Counted from the first letter of the stretch, positions 13,101-25,760 are shown. The stretch: DNA of 64,000 nt from Penelope pileata (GCA_013396635.1 WBMW01000797.1:1-64000), one strand, 5' to 3'. Notes: a model not told the origin generated them from the letters alone. Translations and numbers: made by a program.

Positions 13101-16100
13101 GGGGAAAAAAAAGTAAATATTTTATCTTTATTTTGCATTTTAATGCTGAGATATTTTTTAAAAGATCAGTTTGATGTGTGCACTATTTTTTCCTTTTTAA
13201 AAAGTTTCTCTTTTATTTTAATTTTCTTGACTTACTGACTTTCATATTTTCAGCAATTTTTGCTGTTCTCATGAGTGTTTTGACAAAGGAGGACTGGTGG
13301 AACCTCCTCCTGAAGGCTATATATTCCCTGTGTGACCTCTCCCGGTACAAGGAGGCTGAGCTACTAGTGGATTCCTCATTGGAATATTATTCATTTTACG
13401 ACGATAGACAAAAGCGCAAGGAACTGGAATACTTTGGGCTCTCTGCTGCAATTCTGGACAAGAACTTTAGAAAAGCATACAACTATATCAGGTAGGGAAT
13501 TGTGAAAGCAGAACAATCTGTTCTCTAATTACTGCTACTGAGGCTATAGTCATCCTGCTGGATTTCTAAAGGAGGTGGGCTGATGCTTTCCAGCTTTCCC
13601 TAAAACAGATAAGGCTCCTGACACTGAAGGAGTTTCTGATAGCCATTGATTACAAAATGATGTGTAATGCAGTAGGTGGTTTGATTTGGCCAAAACCCTT
13701 GGTTCTGTCTTTTATCGTCAACCTCAGCTACTTAAGCTGTTTTTTTTGCAGAAACATTATTTAGTGCATAGTGCTTACTAATTTCTTGTATGGCTTTCAT
13801 TCTTCAGAATAATGGTAATGGAAAACGTCAATAAACCTCAGCTGTGGAACATCTTCAATCAAGTTACTATGCAGTCTCAGGATGTCCGTCACCATCGCTT
13901 TTGTCTCCGCTTAATGCTGAAGAATCCCGATAACCATGCGCTGTGTGTCCTCAACGGGCATAACGCCTTCGTATCCGGCAGTTTCAAGCATGCTCTTGGT
14001 AAAGTCATGAACCCTCTCATTTTAACAAATACAAGCGAATGGTTTCTTACAGAGAAAAATAGTTTTCTTAGTCATTTTTCCATACATCAGAAAATGACAC
14101 GTGGCTTCATAGTGATAACCTGATGCTTTGATTATTTTGTACCCAGATCAAAGCATCATAAAGTTCTGCTAATAAAAATGAAGCTGATTTTTCAAGTTTA
14201 GCACACATCACAAAGATAACCAACTTGCAAAGATAACTGAAGGCTGGTGGTAATAAAGATCAATTTAAGGAGCAAATGAAGTTGCTTGGACATTTTAAAC
14301 AAGCCTTGGAAGTAAACCTACTGTTTTAAGGTGATTACTTTGAGCGTCACAACTGAGATGTGTTGGAGATGGAGCATTCTACTGCTTTGTCTCAAGTCAC
14401 ATCATAAAGAAGCAACAGGTAGCTCCTATGCAGCCTCCTTCAGGAGTTAGTGAACTCTTAACTAAAAAATAATAAAATCTGCATATGCGTGTTCCATAGC
14501 TGTCCAGTAGCAACAGTTGTTTTCACTGTAATACATGAAAGTGTTAATCATGGACCAAGGGCCACACGATGCTAGGGACGGTGATCTTTCACTGCTTCAT
14601 TATCTTTTCATGCTTTTAAATAATACTGATTTTTTGTTTGCTTGTTTTGTTTTTCAGTAAGGTGTTAATGTTTATTGTATTTGAGCATAATTATTCTATT
14701 CTGTCACTGTTTGTACCAGCTGTATAAATACTGACAGTTTAATCAAAATAATGAAACTGAACTTCCAAAACCTGCCTGTTGCACACAACAGTAATTCTCC
14801 TCACCTCCGAGATACAAATCACAGCATAGACCTTGTTTGCCTTATGTCTGATTCTTTTCTGTTTACATTTTTACATCACTGCTTGTTTCCTCCCTTCAGA
14901 ATCCAAGGAATATTGAGCAATAACATTTTCTTTCGTGTGCTTTTTTTTCTATGTATGTTTTTAAGTAGGTGTCTTAAACTGTTTCGTGTTTTAGTTCACA
15001 CTTTTAATTTGCTTTTTGCTTTTAGGACAGTATGTGCAAGCCTTTCGTGCAAACCCAGATGAACCTCTGTACAGTCTTTGTATTGGATTAACTTTCATCC
15101 ACATGGCTTCTCAGAAGTATGTGTTGAAAAGGCATGCTCTTCTGGTGCAGGTAAGTTGGTGTGATTATTTTTACCTGTAGTGTGTCCTGGCTTTGTATCT
15201 TACAGTTATGACTACAACATGTTGTCTGTAAATAACTCCTCATAATATGGTATTTCCAGAGAGAAGTAGTGAGACAAACACAGGTGAGTATGCTTCTGAA
15301 CTGCACTTCATCTGAATCTCATCCTCTCTTACATAGAAGTTGTTTGTTCTGTGACATTTACACAATGGTTGCTCACATTAGCAGCCACCAACTGGTGGTG
15401 AAAACACTACTCATTCTAGTCTAGATGGCTATGGATAAGATTTTGTTCCTGATTTTTCTTCTTGCTCTGTTACACTTGTTATTCGGCTCTGAAGAAGTGC
15501 AGTAGGATAGAATCTATGCCACATGCCCTGAATGGACACGTCTCATGAACTCCATAGATGAAGCAAACTTTCCAGACTTAGAAGGCATTAAATTATTTTT
15601 TTTTTTTCTATCTTCTTCTTCTTTCCGTCCTTTTGGTTGCCTTTGTATAGCTGTCATCGTAAAGATCTTGTGAGCTGCAGTTTAGGCTACCCTCAATTTT
15701 TCAGCTTATTCATGTTTTTCTTTCATCAGCCAGATCCAGTTTCAAACCTCAGGCTGATTATTCCCAAACAGAATCCTGAAAGTCATTTCCTGTACTTTCT
15801 GCCAGTAGTTTTAACTTGAAATTCCTTCTAATTCCTGTGGCCACTGAGCTCAGAGTCAGCAGAATGTGGTTAGGATCTCAAGCTCTCATGACTTCTAGAA
15901 TTGCTAGAAATCTGGCTTTTACTTGGATTCTGACAAAAGCTGTGGGTCCCCTGCTACTCTCAAACAAGACCAATTATGTTAGTATCCAACTTTAGGCATT
16001 TTAAGTTTGCAAACTTTGGCCTAATCTTAATATGTTTGGCCACTTCTTTCTGGAATCTGCTCGCCTTTTGTATCTGGGCTGCTACATTCTCCTTTAAAGC

Positions 16101-18481
16101 ATACTTGAACAATGTCCTGTTTATGTTATCCTCTGGTGATACGGTTCCCTGCTTTTCTCTCTTCTCAGTATTTGCTTTTACCACACTTCTTATTTGTACA
16201 TTCTCTCTTGTTCCTGTTGTAATTAATAATTCAGCCACAATGATGTGCTGGTGACATCAACCACCATCATTAGCTGGTGTCTGAGCTAATTCCTCATGCC
16301 AACAGAGCTATCTTCTCTGATTGCCAACATGGTCCCTGGAAGAAAGTCCACTATTTGCAAGGGAATCATCACATTCCGAAGTGATAGTAAAAAGAAATGT
16401 GAATTGCTGCACAGGAGAGGATGAAAAAGTGTGCTCTGTTTTTTCCCTTCTGAATTCCTCTCTTTTACCTGTCCTTCCTAAGTTTCCCTCAGGGCTCCTT
16501 CAGAGTAGAATAAAGCACTGCATTTTAATATGAGACTATCAGTCTTTACTTTTCCCTTTTTCCTTCTGCTTAGGATGTAGGAATTTTTCTTGCCTTTACT
16601 CAGTGATGTTTATTCTTGCCTACTTGATAAAATGATCTGCTGGTAATTGCCCTGGTAACTGGTATTGGTGTAAACACTGACATGAAGCTCAAGATCAAGA
16701 ATACACTTAAATTCCAGAAATAGTGGTTTGGATGTGTACTTCATGGAGTCAGCAAGAAGTAGAATTAAACCATTTCTTGCTGTTACCCAAGGCAAAGATA
16801 GCAGGAAAGGAGATGTTTTTCTTTAACCTCAAAAAACACAACCACCAACAAAAAACAACTGATGGGGGAAGGTGACTTTTTAATACATATTTTTAAGATT
16901 ATTTTACTCTAGCCTGTCCTTTGGTTGCCTGTTTTTTAAGATGGTTGGCTCTTCTGAATGTTAACTAGTCTTAAACTTTGTGTGTGTGTGTATATATTAA
17001 ACATATATTTAGCAATTTAGTGCCATAAATCACTATACTAAGTAGCTGTATGCTGAATGTATAAAATACCTACCTCTTGTCATCAGTGGCACTGAGACTG
17101 ACAGCACGTTTTTCACTGCTTTAACAACTAAATGTGACTTTTTTTTTGTTGCCTTCAACTTGCATATGGTTTTGTGAGAAAGCATGGGTCAAAAGTGTAA
17201 ATATACACACACATTGAAACACCTTTTCTGCAGTATATTTTATGGCTGTCTTCTTAATGGAAACATTCACAGTGTGCATAATATGTGTACAGGGATTCTC
17301 CTTCCTTCACCGCTATTTGGATCTACGTGGACCATGTCAAGAATCTTTCTACAACCTTGGTCGTGGCCTTCACCAGCTGGGGTTACTGCACCTGGCAATC
17401 CACTATTACAAAAAAGTGCTGGAACTTCCTCCTCTCACCTTGGAGGTACTGTATCTCTGTAAGTTATGCACAACAAATCGTCAGGTCAATGTTAATGTCT
17501 CAGATGTAGTTAAGTACATAAGATCTGTGTAGTTGAGAGTAATTTATGTTGTAATTCCCTGTCACTGGAAACCCAGATCTGATTGTCACCTGACCTACAA
17601 TTACACGTGTTAATTTCATGTGTTAGCGTATTATGAGGGATTTACTAATAGGCTCAAATTAGCAGCAAAAATAAGGTTGCCAAACTTTATCTGAATAAAT
17701 AGCTGAACTAAATATATCTTGCATGCGGTACTTTTTAACTGGAAGTTTTTTGTTGCTGTAAAACAGCATGCTGGAGCAATGGGAGCCAACTGATCTAGAG
17801 TGCCTAAATGCATCTGAGCCATGGTTTTGCTCTAATTGATCTGTATTAGGTCATCCTGATTGATGTGTAATAATTTACAAGTTTGATCTGAGAGAAAAAT
17901 TTTGGCTAGCTTTGGCATGAGCGAGTAGGAAACTTAGAAGTTTATTTAGAAAATGGGAAGGATTGGTAAAGGAAGAAACATCAGTGATAGCTGAGGTTGG
18001 GAGTTCAAAGCAACAATGTTTTGACAAAGAGATACAGGCGGTATTCGTGCTGTGGTTACAGCAACAACTACCTTCCCTACAAAGACAAATTCAGATAGTG
18101 CTTTCCTTTTTTATGAGTTGGCTACCTAATTTACAGCTAATGTTTTGAGTATATAATTATATAATTCCTTGCTGATTAGCATCAGATGAAAACTCGTTAA
18201 GGAGGGAGGGCACAAGAAACACTACTACTTCTGTTTCTATACAACTGAAAGCCTACGTAAACTACTGGTATGTGATCTGATTGTGCTGTAACTGCTACTC
18301 AAGTTTCAGTTTGATACATCTTTGCATATATATAACTTTTTATTATTGTTTTTTACAGGGAATAGAAACTGATCAGACAGACTTGAGAAGAGATACTGCC
18401 TTTAACTTGTCACTTATTTATCAGAGCAGTGGAAATATGAGAATGGCTCAGAAGATGTTGTATACTTATGTGGTTGTATGA
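73..18481 (+). CDS. GTF3C3: General transcription factor 3C subunit 3 (TFIIIC102), 19 coding exons
   Basis: This encodes a TPR subunit of TFIIIC, the nuclear factor that binds A/B boxes of tRNA genes and recruits TFIIIB to RNA polymerase III promoters. Exons: 73-about 155 (3' end lost), 471-573, 2513-2703, 3118-3241, 3737-3928, 4360-4525, 5609-5756, 7457-7529, 8564-8653, 9341-9444, 10017-10188, 10638-10840, 11050-11151, 12110-12245, 13254-13491, 13808-13998, 15026-15150, 17293-17445, 18359-18481. All junctions are AG acceptors with GT donors except intron 3 (GC). Exons 2-19 total 2,634 nt, in frame throughout. The product is about 910 residues, against 886 in human. An acidic N-terminal tract (exon 3) precedes TPR arrays in exons 4-8, 11-12 and 17-19, for example HEPFSTLAMIYEDQGDMEKS and ESFYNLGRGLHQLGLLHLAI. 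Identity to the human protein, recalled from memory, is high over its length. The start MSGFSPELIDYLEGKISFEE matches the human N-terminus. Confidence 0.97.
2513..2703 (+). CDS. GTF3C3: GTF3C3 exon 3: acidic tract, followed by a GC splice donor
   Basis: The exon encodes ETADGVSKSVHRVFASMIGE, then a long Glu/Asp run (about 2572-2627, GAG/GAA/GAT codons), then TTEQPTAGDVFVLEMVLNRE and TKKMMK. The upstream exon ends GAT G and this exon begins GA, giving Asp-Gly. The downstream exon begins GAG AAA AGA (EKRP), so this exon must end after AAA at 2703. The next bases are GCAAGT, a GC-type donor with otherwise ideal complementarity to U1. A nearby GT that keeps the frame is absent. The acidic run is conserved in human and is probably a low-complexity interaction surface. 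Confidence 0.92.
7156..7193 (+). repeat. (CA)n microsatellite in GTF3C3 intron 7
   Basis: An uninterrupted run of about 19 CA dinucleotides flanked by gttcaa and aaaaagaaa. It is long enough to be length-polymorphic. It lies about 260 bases before exon 8. Confidence 0.95.
8564..8653 (+). CDS. GTF3C3: GTF3C3 exon 9: 90-nt symmetric exon, acidic/Ser/Thr-rich insert
   Basis: The acceptor ctgtttaag and donor CAG|gtaagc bound a 90-nt exon that starts and ends in phase 1, so skipping it would leave the frame intact. It encodes DDTAAVVETQESQETVTDSE followed by DHPVAESSAA. It lies between the exon 8 segment VLEKKESEKSPAEEKK and the exon 10 segment EKVSCCIPEGVPID. In the human protein, from memory, the linker between those two anchors is much shorter. 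It reads as a disordered linker between the two halves of the TPR superhelix. A spurious exon is unlikely because exons 8 and 10 are also phase 1 at these ends, but they would join without it too, so its use is not proven. Confidence 0.75.
11245..11300. repeat. AT-rich inverted and direct repeat
   Basis: GTTTTCTTAATT (11245-11256) and AATTAAGAAAAC (11271-11282) are perfect 12-bp inverted arms separated by 14 bases. The left arm recurs directly as GTTTTCTTAATTTT at 11287-11300. It lies in intron 13 of GTF3C3. This is probably local duplication plus inversion in low-complexity sequence; no function is evident. Confidence 0.7.
12316..12655 (+). mobile_element. CR1 LINE 3' fragment (sense) in GTF3C3 intron 14
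   Basis: The stretch matches the 3' part of avian CR1 retrotransposons as remembered. It has cagttggggccaggctct near its start, ggctgcccagagaggttgtg in the middle, and a tail reading ggtccctttcaacccctgca followed by attctgtgatt. The fragment is about 340 bases, typical of 5'-truncated CR1 copies. A short AC/AAG-rich segment (about 12,405-12,450) replaces the expected sequence, so the copy is rearranged or diverged. It begins about 70 bases after the exon 14 donor and lies in the same orientation as GTF3C3. It supports a bird origin for the window. Confidence 0.88.
12782..12850 (-). mobile_element. Short CR1 3'-end relic, antisense
   Basis: The sequence aatttggattgagaaggacc, followed shortly by atggtccaacatttccctca, resembles the reverse complement of a CR1 3' terminus (the ggttggaagggacc...tccaac pattern familiar in bird genomes). 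About 70 bases are recognisable. It lies about 130 bases after the sense CR1 fragment, in the opposite orientation, and is more diverged. Confidence 0.5.
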
Positions 18482-19055
18482 CAAAGTTTGTGGCAAGTAG
18501 AAATGATACTCTTTGTATTAACTCTTGCATCCTGCAGTGCTGGGGAAACTGGTTTTATATACAGCTGTTTCCGTAGGTGGCCAAACCCATGGCTTGTGCT
18601 GTATATAGTTTGATAAGACTTTTTCTACTTCTGATAAGGCTTTTATACTTCTGACATTTGAACTAAATCACATATGGACAGAAACAGTGTTCTGAGCACA
18701 AGGCTGACAAACTTGAGTGTGTCTCCTTGGATGAACTGTTCTGAAATGTCATATTCAGTCTTTTGTATAGAATCAGTGAAAACTGAAGCCCAGATTTCTT
18801 TAGAAGTTTACAATGTGCAATATTACAACTACTTAGAAGTGAGGTAGTACTATAATGTAGAAGACAGAAGTGAGTTCATACTAATCTGTACAGCATGGAG
18901 AACTCAGTCTTTCAAGGTCTTTTAAATGCTCCATATTTCTAGGAGTTCATATTCCTGGCAGCTGTTCTGTTGCAAGGTTGGTTTCTGTTTCATTGAAATC
19001 CATGTGACTTTTGTCCTTTTCAACTTGTTAATAAAAATTCTGACGTTAATGTTTG
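18359..19055 (+). other. GTF3C3: GTF3C3 terminal exon with 3'UTR
   Basis: The acceptor ttttttacag precedes the last coding segment, which contains RRDTAFNLSLIYQSSGN and ends MLYTYVVV at TGA 18479-18481. The human protein, from memory, ends LLYTYCSI, so only the last few residues differ. The 3'UTR runs about 570 bases without further coding signal. A single canonical AATAAA at 19030-19035 is followed by a T/GT-rich stretch (gtttgtttact), giving an expected cleavage near 19,050-19,060. A genomic A-run follows at about 19,071. Confidence 0.85.
19030..19035 (+). terminator. GTF3C3 poly(A) signal
   Basis: Canonical AATAAA lies about 550 bases after the stop codon, with a GT-rich downstream element within 30 bases. 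It is the first good hexamer after the stop. Confidence 0.8.
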
Positions 19056-19080
19056 TTTACTCATCCTCAGGAAAAAAAAA

Positions 19081-22000
19081 AGTATTAACCAAAAATTAAT
19101 ATCATACAGCTTGTTATTGAACATTTATTGCAAATGGTCTGTATTTTTAAGTTGGACAGTAGGACACAGTGGTAGAAGCAGGCTGCTCCCAACCTAGCAA
19201 GAGAGTATTAAAGTTTATATGGGTATATGGATAGGTATATGGATAGGCAGGGTTCTGTGCTACAGCAAAATAAGGCTGACAAAGTATACTGACTAGCAAA
19301 CAGGCCCCGCTGTTGCCTCCCAAACGCTCATTACTTACACTACCACAGCTACTTACTGTTATTTACTTTCTGCCCACTTTTGTACTTACACTTTGCACTG
19401 CAGTCAGTGCTTAAGAATGAGCCTTGTGGAATTGTCCAGAGTAATTTCAAAGTCAAGACAATTTTATCTCAGGTCAAACATTACATAACTATATATTGCA
19501 CGTCCACTTCGGTAGAGAAGTGCTGGGCCCTAGTGAGAACACAAAGATAAGAGACAAGCACCAAGGCTCACTGACTCTGAAAAGCACGGCACGTTTACTA
19601 GGAAATAGTACTAGGCAGCACTGTCCAAATACAAGTCCCATGCTAAATTTGCAGAAATAACTGAAATGGTTATTTAATGTATACATCAGCCTGGAGTATC
19701 CTAGAATGCAGATGGAAGAGAATGACTCCCTCACCCATTTCATTTTGTGTTCTCCGTGATACCTCCTCACCATTTGTGACAGTAGCCAGCTGCTTGCTCT
19801 GTGAACTGGAGCTGACTCATGGTGTGTACAAATGTAACATTGTATCAGCTTGGTGTAAAAACTCTCCATTGAAACTTTCCCTATTGTTTATTGGCCTCTT
19901 CACATCTTAAAACAATTCTGATTTCTCCTTCTTGCAGTGAATTACTCCTGTCCCTTCATGGGAAAAAGGCTGATCGTGTCCCAGGGAGTACAGTACATTG
20001 AGCTAGTGCTTTGAAAACAGAAGCCAGAGGTCCAGTATACAGATTCCCTTTGCATTATTGTTTTCCAAAATTAAGTCTAAAATATTCAGAATCCTGTTGC
20101 TTGTGTATTTTATAAACAATGAATTTGAGGTCAGGTACTGCACGCTGCATCATTGTGCTTTATGGATGGAGGCTATGCAGGGGATGCTGGAGTTCTTCAT
20201 GGAATACAAATACTTTGGGGGGCATAAATATTTGTGTGGGATTTATTTTGGCCTGTGCTATATTCCCACTTAGGCTTACAGTGCTGTAGGTTGTTTTAAG
20301 AGTGCTCGCAGGAGCATAATATTAGGGGATACGAACCCAGCACCTTTCCTAACTTTTCTTCATGATAAAGACTGCTATTGAAACACAAAATGCAGTGTGG
20401 GAACAAACAACAAGGCAGGAAAAGCTTGAAATTCAGCCATGACAATTTTGGGAGAGCTTCCCTATATCACTGAGAAGAAGAGAATAAAAAGGAAGAAATA
20501 GTGAAATCAATGCCGGCCGCATGTGTCAACTAATCTCTTGGTACTTTTGGGAGTAATTGTCAGACCTCAGTAAGAGAATTAGTAACAGTTTCAGTCGATC
20601 ATTACATACATTGCCAAACTACTTGCTGTAACCAGGGTAGTTGTTAGCTTTTTATTGCTGAAGAAATATTTTATATAAAACACTAAAGGCTTGTTTAAGA
20701 GACTGCCCATGAAAGCATCTACTGATTATCTTAAAAACCAAACCATACCAGTTTAGTTGTGCTCAGGTAATACCTGCACTGAAAACCATAGAAAGCTACT
20801 ATCCATGTTCACTGAAGGCCACAGAATGGCAGGGAAAAAATAACCAATAAACCCACCAATGCACAAAGCTTAGAAGATTCATTTTTGAATTCTGCAAATA
20901 TAGTAGAACACGTTAGTACCTGTCTTTGCAACTACCAGCCACAGTGGAAAGGCTAGCAATGTACGCCTCAACTATTGGTCCTGCAGATGGCAGCAAAGCA
21001 TTAACTTACTACAGAGCTTTTTTGCAATTACTGCATTTAAAAAGAAGAATTATAAGATCTTATTTGTTATGGACTTTTGATGTTTGAGTGTGTTTTATAT
21101 GGTGGTTTTCCCCAGAGCTTTTAGAAAGAAGTAGCTTGTTTTGTGCCTTTAGAGGGGATACAGGCTTCTAATTTATGTATGTCCTTCATTTTTAATCAGT
21201 ATGTTTACTTGATTTGCTTCGTAGTTATGGTTTTCTTAGCACAAAGGTAACTCAAAGTTTTTTTCTTAATGCCAGGTCAGGGTTGACCACTACTGAGCTG
21301 TGTCTCAGTTGTCTCTCCTGTAATTTGGTGCTAGCAAATCTGAAGTAAAAATCAATCTAAAACATGTCCTGGACATTTGGACCAGCTATTTCATTCTGCA
21401 TGCAACCCACGGAGCTGCATCACTTGCTAAAGCAGACATAGCCAAACCTTAAGGTAATGCTAAAGGTAAGAAGGACTGTGGTACAGCAGTACCTTACAAT
21501 TACACAGTATCTTCATGTTCTTCTACCTAAAACCTAAACAAGTGTAAAGAAGCAAGAGGAGGTCTTGAATCTGAAATAGAATGTCACTGTGCAAATATAA
21601 ATACAAAGTTTAATGGCCACAGGCATATAATCAGACTCTGCATTTCAGTATACAAAGTAACTGTACGTACACTGCACTAAAAGAGAGTGGAGGATTCTTG
21701 AACAGAGGAGGTGTGAAGAACCAGCCCTTGAGGTATGTGATCTCTTGGTAAAAACTGCAGAGGAAAACCTGGGGGATGTTGGCTCTGTTGTCCTGCCAAC
21801 AAGCTGGACAGTGCAGTCACAGTGTGCTTTGTCCTCTTGCATAGGACGAGGTCACAATCATTTGTCCCTCATTAGGCAGCCTATTAAAGCATTCAGGAAA
21901 GATTCATTCATTAAAAACCAAAGGCATTAAATGGTAAGTGCTATTCCAGAAGACCTTTTCAACTGCAATTACCCTACAGTTTGAGTTAATGCCAGGCAAA

Positions 22001-23960
22001 ACTAGATCACAGTTTTGGCTGCTGTTTGCCTTGAGGGCACTGCAGGTGGAGATGCGCAGATTATGCTTAACCATCTAGGCTGATGTAAGGAGCAGGTGCA
22101 GTGTGCATGCCAGTTGATCTCTGAAGGAACGAGTTTGACTGGGATGAACCTAAAGCCATGCTGCATAGGCCTGCTTTTCAGCAGCACAATTTAATGAAGA
22201 TCAGTTGAATGAAAAATATGCACTGGCTTTAACAGTCTGCTCAGGTGCCCTTGTTCCTTACAACATGCATCTGTGTCAAGGAGGTCTCTTAAGATCAGGT
22301 CTCTAAGAATTAGTCCAGACTACTATCATGTAAAGTTATAGTTTAGGGCCAAGTCTCTGTAGGAGTAGGATAACCAATTTCCATGGTGGCCTTGGGCTAC
22401 TCCCAGGCTCCAGAGGTATGCAAGACTTCCCTCCCTGCTAAACAAGCATTGCAAATAACATGTATAGATCCCATTCAAATAAGTAGCACCACTGGTCACA
22501 GAGGAGATGACAGTGAGCTCTGTTGCAGGAGATGACCTGTACTGAAGCTACGTTGTACTGGAAGGTCCACGTGGACAAGTAAGCCATGATGGTGCTAGCT
22601 GATCCAAACAAGCACAAAAGCTGTCCATATTGTAATCATCTTCAACTTACTGCAATGTAAGTCACTTCAAGTACTCTTTTTCCAGTTCATTGTTTCATAT
22701 TAAGATAGGTTAAACAAATTCCAGTAATTCTCATGAAGATACAACATTGCACACTTAAATTCCTTATATGCTCCTACAATAGCCCAAGGCTTATGTTCTC
22801 TCATGACCCTGACATCATCTATCATTAGAAGCCAGTCCTGCCAGTTCTTCCCTGGCCCGGTCACGTCAGCATTACAGCCACAGATGAATGACTGCCTTCA
22901 GCAGTTCACCCGACCCCTCTGCATTTGTTTTGATAGCACCTGCCAGGCCTTATTTGAAAATTGGTAAAAGTGATGAAAGCAAAAATGTAGCATATTAGGA
23001 GCATGCAGTTTATGGTAATGGTACAAAAAAAAAATTTGCTTTGCTATAAATAGTAGTTTTGTTAAGCCTTATGCAAAGCATCTGAGTCAAAAGGACAATC
23101 ATGTTGGAAATCTTGTCACTCATGCACACATGCACAAAATGATCCCTGTAATGTAGGTGAGACGTATGAGGTAACTCAAACCAGAACGCACAACTTGAAC
23201 AAGCATTCCTAGGTTCCCTATGTGTGAGTGCCCTGTGAGTGAGCAGTTGTTTGCAAAGCCTTCTCAGTGGTGCAGAACTATCCTGGATCAAGTTAAGTTC
23301 CTGTTCTTCCAGCACCTCGGTGCTTGCAGGGAGTCTCCTGGTGGCAGGTGATGCTCTCCCCACAGGTGGCCCTGGGCTGGGAATCATTCAGTCAGGTGAG
23401 CTCATTTCCTGCTCAGCCCAGGTAGGCTTTCCTGCTGGTGAGCTCAGGTGGGAAGCTCTGGTTGTTTTTTCTCCTGGGAGAAAATACCATGTTTTATGAA
23501 GCTGATGATAGATTTTGGAGTTTTTATGATTAAAGTTTTAGCAGTTTAATATATAGATCTCTTAAAAAGCTTGTAAGAGAGCTATATGAGGCCTGCTAGT
23601 TATGGAGATGGCTGATGAATCTACGCAAACAAGGTAAGCATGGTTTTTTGAAAGGGTATCTGTAAAGATTTGGAGGAGGGGAAGGATAAATACTGAAACA
23701 GGTGAATCCAGATAAAAATATATGCGCGGAGTTAGTTTTCAGACAAAAGCTTGGTTTATGAGCATCAACAAAACATGAAATATATGTGTAATATTACTTT
23801 TCTAAGTATATAAATGGTATTTTTAAGCTATCTTGTACGTGTAATTTTTTTTTTTTGCTGCTAAAACATGTTCTTTAGAAAAAGGAGTAGTAAACAAACT
23901 AAACGAGAATAGGAAGAGGAGTCTTTTCTGTCCTTGTGTAAGGGGTGAAATAAGGTTTAA
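19081..23960. other. Intergenic spacer between GTF3C3 and the CCDC150 remnant
   Basis: About 4.9 kb of AT-rich sequence with only short accidental open frames. No exon with flanking splice signals and recognisable homology was found on either strand. It contains small repeats such as a doubled TATATGGATAGG at about 19,219-19,242. The ancestral CCDC150 3' exon(s) and 3'UTR should lie in its right part, but I could not identify them with confidence. Confidence 0.6.
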
Positions 23961-23964
23961 GTAA

Positions 23965-24090
23965 CTGAAATTCTGGCTGATCATGAGGTATCATGTACTT
24001 TGTCCAGCCCGTTTTCTTTCTCTCCCTTTGAAATGGATGTGCTTTCTCCAACACCTTCTTGGAAATGCTCTTTTCTGTGTTCACTGGCTG
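23965..24090 (-). pseudogene. Possible CCDC150 exon F remnant
   Basis: The minus strand reads ISKKVLEKAHPFQRERKK, resembling in outline the human residues ITANLEEAHRWFKHRF that should follow exon E. The position fits, about 1 kb after exon E in transcript order. The proposed acceptor has no clear pyrimidine tract, one residue must be gapped, and similarity fades quickly. Chance is a real alternative. Confidence 0.25.
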
Positions 24091-25122
24091 GTGGTTTTTC
24101 ACAAGTTATAGCTGCAGGCTGTCAAACTTTGATTTGAACCAGCAGCAAGCTTCTTCTGGTCTGTGATCGGGGAAGGTGGTGGTAATGAGAACTGCAGAGA
24201 GAACAGTTAATGCAAGCGGTGCTCCAGTTCTTGAGCTGTGTGAGAAAGGGCAAAATGGCAGACAAACATTTATTCAAATCTTTCTTCTGTACCAATGGTT
24301 AGGAGCTCACTATAACGCACTCTTTCATTGCTGTGAAGTGGGTGTAAGAGAGGTCCGTACTATAAAGTTTCCTCTCCTCTTGAAAGGTAACATAGTCAAC
24401 ACAGCTTTCTTTGTCACAGTGTAAAATAGAGACACTGGGGAGATGGGAAGAAATGAAGGCTGAGACTAACTTTGCCAGAAAACTCACAAATGCTGTAGAA
24501 ACAGACTCCTGTTTTAAGTTCTCTTCCCCATCACAGAACAGTACCTGAACTGATAAACAGCACATAAAACCTCAAGCAGGGGTACCTCTATTGCTTTTAT
24601 TTTATTTTATGCTGGTTAATACCTTACAAAAAATCTAAAACCCTAGATTTTGCACCCCGAGCTACTATAGTAATCAAAGCTATTGCGGTGAAGTAGTGCA
24701 AGGATGAGGTGATGCATCGACAAATGGCTTCTCAGAGGATGGGGGATGAATGGGATTTGGAATGATGTCACATACAGAATGACATGAGCAGCTCAGGGAG
24801 CAATTTAGTTGGTCACGCCACTTTTCTTTATTTGATTAAGATAGTTATCCTCCTGAGCCAGATTTTAAAAAAATAAAAAAAGCAGAGCTTTTAAGAGCTT
24901 TCCCCTTAGCTTACTTAAGTTCTCTTAATGATATAAGAGATAAAGCTTTAATCTTTAAAGTAAAAAATCATGGTTTAGTTACTTTGGAGTTGAAAGGGTT
25001 GCGAACGTACCTCACACTTCACCAGAGGCCTGTATTTGTGATTCAAAGAGTTACTTAGTGCATGCACTGAAATACCATCTTGTTATTTCCAATGAATTGC
25101 AGTTGTTATGCTAACTACTCAC

Positions 25123-25209
25123 CTGTTCTGACTCTATACTGGCTTCTCTCAGTCTTCTGTCTGCCGTTGCTTTACATTTCTCCTGATATTTGACTGGTTT
25201 TTCTAGTAT
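25123..25209 (-). pseudogene. CCDC150: CCDC150 remnant exon E, open
   Basis: An 87-nt exon between gtttctacctag and CAG|gtgagt reads ILEKPVKYQEKCKATADRRL followed by REASIESEQ. It aligns without gaps over 29 codons to the human block ending KCKEATENTLKEASVESEQ. Both splice sites look functional and the frame is open, so this exon alone would not reveal gene loss. Confidence 0.85.
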
Positions 25210-25525
25210 CTAGGTAGAAACAAGTAATATTTACTTCTCTAGGAGTTTTTTCGTGGTACGATGAAAAATCTGCAATATAACAGATCTCCTCTCTAATTTT
25301 TACTGCAAATAATTTGAAAGACTTCGGTAATTAAAAAAAGAAAAAGATCTATGTATCTGACTTTAATGTTGTTAATCAGTCTTCCTGGAGCAGATACAGT
25401 AAGACTTACAGAAACACCTTTTAATTGAGGTTCCTAAAGTCTTTCTACTACTTCTGTAACCCAGGAGACTTTGCATGCAGTGCTTCCACAGGTGTCTCAC
25501 CGCATATTCACAGTTAGCTCTTCAT

Positions 25526-25686
25526 CTGACATCTGTTTTCCATCTGCTGCCCTTGCTTTCTCTGCACTTCTAGCTGGGTCTCCAGCTGCCTGTTCTGCAT
25601 TTGCACCTTATTTTGTTTTTCCAACAATATTTGTATTTCACTGCACAAACTGTGCAACTCTGACACAAATTTTTTATGTGCTATCC
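25526..25686 (-). pseudogene. CCDC150: CCDC150 remnant exon D, one base short and donor lost
   Basis: The acceptor gttatcttcag is followed by 161 nt; the human block is 54 codons (162 nt). The readable part is IAHKKFVSELHSLCSEIQIL followed by LEKQNKVQMQNRQLETQLEV and ending QQMENRCQ. The human segment begins SLSIQRFVCEM and ends ELENRCQ. One base is missing at the very start, so the exon does not join in frame to exon C. After the final CAG the intron should begin GT but reads AT (25524-25525, CAG|ATGAAG). That would abolish normal splicing; reading through meets TAA within four codons. Confidence 0.87.
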
Positions 25687-25760
25687 CTGAAGATAACACA
25701 AGAGTTCCAGTAACTTTTTGTAAGATCAGTTTTGTAAGAGAACTGGTCAAGAAAGCTCAC

